From Vitrella brassicaformis (taxonomy: Eukaryota; Sar; Vitrellaceae), in NCBI GenBank assembly GCA_001179505.1, contig CDMY01000345.1, positions 45,776 to 109,775 on the forward strand: a stretch of DNA of 64,000 nt, read 5' to 3'. Numbering within the stretch: the stretch's first letter is position 1; each line of letters begins with the position of its first letter. Under the pieces are notes generated by a model, which saw only the letters and a program-made list of their open reading frames with translations, was not told the DNA's origin and ran no database searches. The position numbers were made by a program, and so were the translations under genes. This document shows positions 56,948-64,000 of this stretch, piece by piece.

Positions 56948-59900
56948 ATGAGGGGAGGAGGGCAGCCGCAGGAGCTGAAGAGCATCATCCTGGCAGCCAA
57001 ACACAAGTACTGCCCCTACACAGGCAAGCTGAGTCACTGTTTGATGGTATTTCAGGTTGGCCTCGGTGATGAGCTTACTGTCCCTGGCCTGGATGAGCCA
57101 CACGAGCAGGGCGCACCCATCGGCCCACAGACTCCGATTGTCTGCGGCGGTCAGCCGGCATTCAGCAGTGGCGTACCGGCGACCGAAGAGCTCCAAGCAG
57201 GCGGGCAACCTGAGGGATTCAGTCTCTCGCAAGTGAGCAAGCTGCAAAGCCATCGGTAATATGCACCCTCCTGCCTTCTGTGTGTCTTTCCATTCCAGCC
57301 CGCGGATGCATTGGCGGCACAATGTGACCTTTCGGAGCAGCAGCCCTTCAGATGGCCTTTCGATATCTCTCCAGCTGTGCCGTTCAATCTGCACTCTTCC
57401 GCCCATTCGGAGGCGCCGCTCTTTCCAACACTCGGGCCGCAGGAAGCAGCACAGGTGAGGCAATAGGATCCACTCTTTCTGTCCTGTGGGAATGTGAATG
57501 TGTGTGACTTGTCAGGGCCATGTGTGCTCCGCGCTCCCATTCCCCCACCTGCCCCTTGTGCCGTACGAGTCGTCAAGACAGCGGGCAGAGTCTATTCCGC
57601 CACGCCTGTCGACAATGCCGGCAAGACAGTCTTCACAAGTGAGAGGCACGCAGACTGTCGTTCGATTCATCGCAGCCTTGTACGTGTGCCTCTTCAGGTG
57701 ATGACCAAGAGGGCGGGGGAGGTATCTATCGGCGAGCGCTGTCGATTGGTCGCCGAATTTAATCGACGCAAACAGACCGGAGAGAAGATCACAATGCCTC
57801 AGTTTGCGCAAGAGAAGGGCATCGAGCAGACACGATTCAAGAAGTGGTGCTCTGCCATCAAGAAACAGCAGGAGGAGGAGGGCGGGCAGGTGTGGGACGC
57901 AACCAGGAAGCGCAACCGAAAGGGCAAATTCCCCGAGCTCGAGGTCGAGATGTGGAAGTGGCTTTTTGGCCACCAAGATTCAGCGGCAATCCCCCCGAAG
58001 CTCATCAGGGCCAAGGCCTTAGAGATCGCTGGCCAGCTGCGAATCGATGGCTTCTCGGCTAGCGACTCATGGATCACGGCCTTCAAGAGACGATGCCGGC
58101 AGGTGGGACAGAGCACAATCAGAGAGGGCAAAGCCATTGTTCGTCGATTCCTTGTTGTCCATGTGACCTCTGCCAGAATCCCCCTGAGACGTATGAGCCA
58201 TCAGCTGCACCTATTGCAGTCGCTTCGTCGCGTACTGACGTCCAACCAGCGCAGGTAGGAAGAGTCTTGTGTGCATACTTTGTGGATGGGGATGAGTTCA
58301 ATTTATTGGCGCAGGCCTGGATGGGCAGACTGCCCTGCGACGTTGAAGCGTCAACTTACCATCAGAGCACGTCGCGGCTGATCAAGCAGGACCCGCCTGA
58401 TTCGCAACCCCTACCCGTCGCCCAAACACCATCCCTGCAGCTCCCATTAGCAGCTGCCGATCATCTCCACCCCCCGCCGCGGTCGATCAGTTACTATCCG
58501 ACGCCGCGGACGAACGCAGGAGGGCGAGAGCAAGGCTTGGGACACTCAGACACAAATGGCCTGAGCAGACATGTACGCATCAGACAGGCATGAGCGCACC
58601 ATAGAAGCTTCCAGTCATTCATATGGTTGACTTCTCTCAGCGCTTGGCGTCATCTGATCCGTCGGCAGCGGCTGCACTCCCCTTTCCCATCGCTCCAGCT
58701 CACCTAACTCACCCACACCACCTTCCAATGTCCTTCGACGATCGCGCTCCGTCGAGCGGCGCGACCCCAGTCCCCTTCCAATCAGACCCAATCGCGAGGC
58801 ACCGCCAGGTCGAGCATCAGATGCGTCACTGGATGGAGGGCTTTTCGCTGCCGGCGCGTGTGGCTCCGGAGGCCATCAGGGCCAGAGTGATGGAGGTCGC
58901 CGGTCAGCTGGGTATCGATGGCTTCTATGGCGATTCATGGATCGCAGCCTTCAAGCAGCGATGGCAAAAGGTGGGACATAGCAAACAGTCGGAAAGACAT
59001 GCTGTCATGCTGTATGGATCTGTAGAATCCCGCCTGCTTCATCGCCGGCAGGAACAATCGGGACACATCGCCCCCAATCGAACAGGTGATAAGCAGGCTC
59101 ATGTCCCACATGCTTTCAGGTTTATCATCGTCTCCCAGAGCCACCACGAGATTGCTGCTGCAGCGGCCTCCATGCCTCCTCCATCGGTACCATGAGAGAC
59201 TCATTGATGGATTCATTTTAAGACTTCCTGTGTCTTTTCAGAAACCCGGCGTGGCATCAGAACTGGTTCATGCATTGCAGGTGGTACGAGAAGCGTGCCA
59301 TGAACCAGTCACGGCTGCCAATGTGGCTCGTTTGTATGCAGGCGATGAGTGAGCAGAACCGAGTTGACACTGTTTCTGGTGCTCAAACAGCGGATGACAC
59401 TCAAGCCGACGGACACACAGAGAATGTGAATGCGGAGAATGTGAATGAGATGCTGGTAGGAAGACCGAGGCCGCAAACAAGATCAGTCAGTCACATAGGC
59501 GTATGTCCCTGGTGCCTCGCATGGTCTGTAATGTATTCAGGCACTCACACTTGACACAGCTCCTTCACATCGGCCTCACCCACATTCACAGCATACACCG
59601 CTGTTCTCGACGGCTCGCACCACGGATCGAAGAGACGGCAAGGTCGGATTCGCCAACTCGGGCGATGGCGAGTTCCAATCCAACTCGGGTGACTTCAATG
59701 CTCCCAATCTCCAACGGTTGGGCAGCGAGAAAGTTGATGTCACCTACAACTCGAACGATTGGTGAGTTGACACAGAAGACACTCGTACATGGATATGGAT
59801 GCAATTATGCACACTTATCGCTCTGCACCACCAGGTTGTATGGCACGTGCACACGTGGGCGCAAAGCGGGCTTCAGTGGATGGCTCCCTTCCGCAGCCGA

Positions 59901-60440
59901 GACAGAGCCGCTCTCGGAGCTACTGGGTGTGTCGAGCCTGGTGGTCTCGCTGCAGAGTCTCGCCAGCACGGTGCCTTTGACGGAGCCAGTGGTAGGTTTA
60001 GACCCAGTACTTTTCTCACTGCACATCTTATTCCTTTCATTGTAGGCCACTGTGATGATCGAAAATCAGCTTTCATTCATCGTTTCCACGATTCACAAGA
60101 ATCGAGCGGCTATCAACCAGAGGGAAGGGGAGATTGTGAGTCAAATGGGGGACGACATGAGAGACTTGCTTATGAGAGTGGCACCGCACGTCGGCGAATG
60201 CCATGAGGATTTGATAAGTGCGCTCCGACGACTCGGCGAGGAGATGACTGACAACGCTGCAACAGCATCTTCTGGTCTTGGCGACTCGCTGAATGGCCTT
60301 CTCCAGTCGCCAACAGGATCTGAAAATGTCGGGTGGTCTTGCGAAGCTCTGAAGGCCGTTGCGAGATGGACCGTCGAACAATTCAACAAATCGAGAGAGT
60401 AAGCAGCCATATGGATACGTATACCGCTTGCACTCATGCG

Positions 60441-60474
<34 letters not shown>

Positions 60475-63400
60475 TGTGTGCGTGTCTCCGTGTGTGTGCG
60501 TCTGTGTGTAACGTTCTGTCGATGGTTTACGAAAGACTCGCAGAGCACGGTGCGCCACCCGCAGAGCACAAAGTGGCCAAGCCGGCAGTCGGCACTGTTA
60601 TTGCAGGTTAGCTAGATGCCTCCGCAGAGTGAGCGTGTGTTCATTTGTGTTCGAATGTGTGTTCAGATGTATACTTGTCCGAGCAGTCTGAGCTGCTCTT
60701 GCTTCGCTGTGACGACCAGGTGTTGGCGATGCACACGGACGGCAGGGGATGGATGTACGGCAGATGCATCAAGGGCAATATGAAGGGACATAGCGGATGG
60801 TTTCTCTCCACCATCGTCACATTCGACAACAACCCACAGGCCAGCCCATCTTCTTCCACCGCAGCTAGCGCAAGGCGCCTTCCTGCCGCACATCGGACTC
60901 AAGAGCCCCCTGCATCAGCTTCAGCTACCATGTCTGCTGCACGCCTTTTTGACTCCGTCCAGTCGCCTCTATCCATCACCAGTCACCCAGCCCCACACCC
61001 TATTGCACCTACCGGCATCGGCAGGTGCGATGCGGATGCTGCTGCTTCACAGCAGTTGCAGGGCGAGGAAGCTGCATTTAGACACACAGCGGATGCATTT
61101 ATCGGCCGACATCGCCACGATGAGCCAGAAGGGCCTCCTCAAGTAGAGCGCCCTCCGCCGATTGACGACCACAGCCAGCAGGTAGACACAATCGATCAAT
61201 AATACACCAGTGAGCAAGCCTTTCTCTGCGTGCAGCCACCGACTGTGGCAGCAGCAGCTGTGGACCGACAGTCAGACCACTCACGTAGCCGGAATACTAT
61301 GAGCGTAAGAAAGCACAATATCAGTGCAAACAAGCCGGAGACACATGACCGACGCACATTCGTACTGTGTCCTCTCAGGTCATCCATTCAGAGGACAGGA
61401 GAACAGCAAGTGGCGACCGACATCTGAATTACCAGAAGAGTGACGGATTTGCTCACTTTGCGAAGCCGCCCTCGGCGGTGAGCAGTGCATTGGGATCTAC
61501 TACACTGTTTTGTTGCCACATTCGTGTCTGCTTGCCGTTTAGGTACCGTCGCGTTCGTCGGTCAAGTCTGTGGTCAGCATCACTGTCGATGATTATCTTA
61601 GCGACATACTGGAGGTCAGCCACACAAGCAGGATGACAGGTACAGGCCGTAAGCTATCCTGCCCGTCTGTCTTGTCATCAGCATGACGACAATGAAACCA
61701 GCTTGGCGCGTTCTGTCGTGAGTACCGAAGACAACGACTCAGGAGAAAAGGTGAGGTTGGATCGAAATGGCACGAAGAATCAGTCCTCGTTTTCTTTCTT
61801 GCATTCGCAGAACAATGATAGCGGCGCGACAGACGAAGACGATATGTCGCATCGCGTACTCGAGACCCACGAGAGCACCACAGCACGCGCAGTACGACGG
61901 CTGCCTGTGTGTTGTGTTGTCTGCAGGTGATATTTGGCAGCAGCCTGGGTGCGCCTTTGAGTGTGTGGCTCTTCACTCCCTCTTCGTGCCGCACATATTC
62001 GGCCAATGCAGCTTCACGTTGCTGTACAGGTGCATGCACAATCACGACACATGCAAGCTCGGTCGCCCTCGTTTGCATTGTGTTGTCAGGGCTTCGCGTG
62101 ATGGTGGCAAGATTCGTGATATGTATCGCCATGTGGGCGATGCGACGGGCTTGGTGTTTGTCGTCCGCAAAGGTCAGTACACCTTTGGTGTATACATCAG
62201 CGATGGAATCAGACCACCGGTGGCTCAGAGCGAGGCCGAGTACCGGCTCGTCAATGCCAGTTATAGAGTAACGAAGAGCATCTACAGGCAGCATCAGCAA
62301 AGAAAGGCGAGAAGATGGTCGTGGATGTGTGTTGTGGTGTTGTGTATTGTATGTCAGGCTGATAGGGGTGATGGCATGCAGCTGACAGTCAAAAAGGGCG
62401 ACGCCGTCCAAGTCTTCCTTCACGACCCCTCCGGATGGACATATGGCGAGTAAGACATAGACGAGACAAACTCTCATGTCTTCTTTCTGCACTATTTCTC
62501 AGATTGAGCAACGGCAACTGCGGGTGGTTCTCCGACCGCTGCCTGGGCAAGCGCCTCACCGGACAGCCATTCGGCATGGCAGCAAGAGAGGCAGCGGACA
62601 CCCACAATCACCACCACCAACAGCAGCTGCAGCAATCCGGTGTGATGCATTCAACGCTCAACCCCCGCGCCAAGCCGTGGCACCCCTTCCAGGGGCCCTC
62701 ATTCAGCGACATACTCATGCGGGGCGACGGAAATGGTCATGCGGGGGATGCGGAGCGGCGGACATCGTGGCCATGGGGGGGTTGGCATGGGGTGTTGGTT
62801 TGCGGTCATGAGGACAACACCTCATGTGTGCATGCGGAGCGGCGCGTCGATGGCACGCCGTGGCTTCTTTTCCAGGGGCTGCCGTTCAGCGACGGCGAGG
62901 GCGGGGGAGGGGCCACATCTGCGCAGGCACGGCAATGCGACGAAGGCAAGAACAATGACAATGGCGATGAGCGAGATAGAACTTGTACAATGTAGCCGTT
63001 ATGTCGGTCAGGGCCTTCGTTTGTCAGCGCCAAGCTGCCCCCATCCCTCGTTGACAGCCAGGAAGGCACCTCAACCACATGCAGCAACCACATCCCTCTC
63101 ACCGCATCACAAAAAAAGATTCACGGTGGCTCGCTCCCGAAGGGCTCTGAAAATGTGCGCACAATCTTAGCACAGGACATTTATGGATATGTTGCCTTGT
63201 ACTGTAATGTGTTCTGTTCTGTAGTGCCAGGCTGATGGGGATGACGCTATGGAGTTGGATACGCTTGAAGTGTTCCTGCGCGACCCATCCGACCGCGACA
63301 TGTGTGAATTGGACAAACACACACACGCAGTCGGAGTTAGCCCGTATCTGTCTTCCTCAGGTTCTTCGATGACAGCTCCAATCGCAGCCTGGGCACCGGA

Positions 63401-64000
63401 CGCAACATGGTGTTTTCCCTGGCCGGCCACTTCAGTGCGCCTGCGAAGATCATGCGTCGATACCAGCAGTATGTGCGTGTGGCTAGCCGATTGGAGGTGG
63501 TGTCTACTTCGACTCAATGGAGGCGTGAGATCAGCGAGATCATCGATGAGAACACTTACTCTGATACTGCCGATGTGCGGGAGCGCTGTCAGTTTCTCAT
63601 CAGTGAGGCGCCCCCGGACTATCAAGGGGTGACACATGCACGGGGCTATGCTCTTCTCGGTGGGAGTGAGATCTTCACGGCTGATGAGGTGGAGGTCATT
63701 CGTGCCGAAGGACTCTCATTTCTGCCGCCACGGCAGGTCAGACACGAAGCGTCAATACAAGTGTGTGGTCGCTTGCTGATGTAGCCTTCTCTCGCAGATG
63801 ATTGAGGGGAGCACTTTGAATCTCTTCCAATGTGCGGCTATCTGTTGGTGGCACTCGACCGTGGACCGAGCGGCACGGAGCCTCAGTGGGAGCGCTGGAC
63901 CGACCGGTGGCGATGCGAACTTCTGGCAGACCTTCCTCCTCCGATACGGTGCCAAGAGCGGCCGCCTTCGCGCGGCTGTGGCCTCGCTCGTCTCTACCCT
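56948..64000 (+). CDS. Giant CENPB-HTH x2 + SH3-like x3 + TLDc protein, 3' end beyond window
   Basis: The first eight exons (56,948-57,232; 57,299-57,454; 57,516-57,638; 57,698-58,102; 58,177-58,254; 58,315-58,572; 58,641-58,970; 59,026-59,085) all begin and end in phase 0. Exon 4 holds a complete pogo/Tigger-type DNA-binding unit: [20 protein letters not shown], then [20 protein letters not shown] and [20 protein letters not shown]. Exon 7 repeats its second half ([30 protein letters not shown]). SH3-like units follow at about 59,650-59,920 ([13 protein letters not shown]...GFSGWLP), 60,670-60,820 ([13 protein letters not shown]...GWMYG...HSGWFL) and 62,360-62,560 ([20 protein letters not shown]...NCGWFS). 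A TLDc domain begins near 61,950 ([46 protein letters not shown]) and ends near 63,450 ([15 protein letters not shown]). No transposase catalytic domain is seen. It looks like a domesticated transposase DNA-binding domain joined to adaptor domains. It could be two genes; the phases argue for one at least to the first SH3. Confidence 0.75.

Noticed and set aside
56903-57463. 186-codon frame on the - strand, initially protein-like
   Set aside because: The + strand gives exons with correct splice sites and matching phase here (56,948-57,232 and 57,299-57,454), continuous with the CENPB gene. The - frame is antisense.
61593-62492. 299-codon - strand frame
   Set aside because: It is antisense to TLDc and SH3 exons of the + gene and shows no family features.

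Overview
The window is nuclear DNA of an intron-rich, GC-rich protist. Genes are split into short exons by roughly 50-300-base GT-AG introns. Those introns are full of (CTGT)n, (CCAT)n and (TC)n(TG)n tracts. The gene content (an ApiAP2 transcription factor, an axoneme-type PG-rich protein, TLDc and KCTD-type BTB proteins, Crinkler/RHS-like proteins) and a telomere-type CCCTAAA motif point to an alveolate, most likely a chromerid such as Vitrella brassicaformis. That species name is inference from gene style, not from a search.

Layout, left to right. 0-2.1 kb: a secreted TLDc protein running off the left edge (-), head-to-head with a secreted N-carbamoylsarcosine-amidase-like isochorismatase fold hydrolase (+). 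2.6-4.7 kb: a two-exon P-loop ATPase of Crinkler/RHS type (-). 4.9-9.0 kb: the RAD17 checkpoint clamp loader (+). 9.7-12.4 kb: an ApiAP2 factor (+). 13.1-18.4 kb: three related, secreted, cysteine-rich proteins of unknown function on alternating strands. 18.5-19.1 kb: a small SHIPPO/STPGR protein. 19.35-19.8 kb: a non-coding patchwork copied from two genes elsewhere in the window. 20-22.7 kb: a KCTD-like BTB gene (-). 22.9-25.6 kb: a secreted GH16-like/LamG gene with lesions (+). 26.6-28.7 kb: an unidentified helical protein (-). 28.7-30 kb: a Crinkler-like nuclease (-). 31.1-35.2 kb: an S41 C-terminal processing protease (-). 35.2-36.1 kb: a small unknown gene (+). 36.7-38.8 kb: a frameshifted second copy of the 2.6-kb ATPase (-). 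40.3-43.3 kb: a three-KH plus RING protein (-). 43.5-48.1 kb: a BIRC6-type ubiquitin-conjugating enzyme (+). 48.9-54.3 kb: an unknown protein with FRPxxNP motifs (+). 54.6-56.5 kb: an unknown protein (-). 56.9 kb to the right edge: a very large gene joining two CENP-B-type DNA-binding domains, three SH3-like domains and a TLDc domain (+).

Most neighbours are head-to-head, 40-230 bases apart, so shared promoters look like the rule. The head-to-head KH-RING and E2 genes may form one ubiquitin module. The strongest candidates for undescribed biology are the CENPB-SH3-TLDc gene, the three-member cysteine-rich family, the Crinkler/RHS-like set, and the chimeric copy at 19.35 kb. Exon limits were worked out by hand from splice signals and reading frame. 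Those given as exact were checked for phase; the others are approximate.
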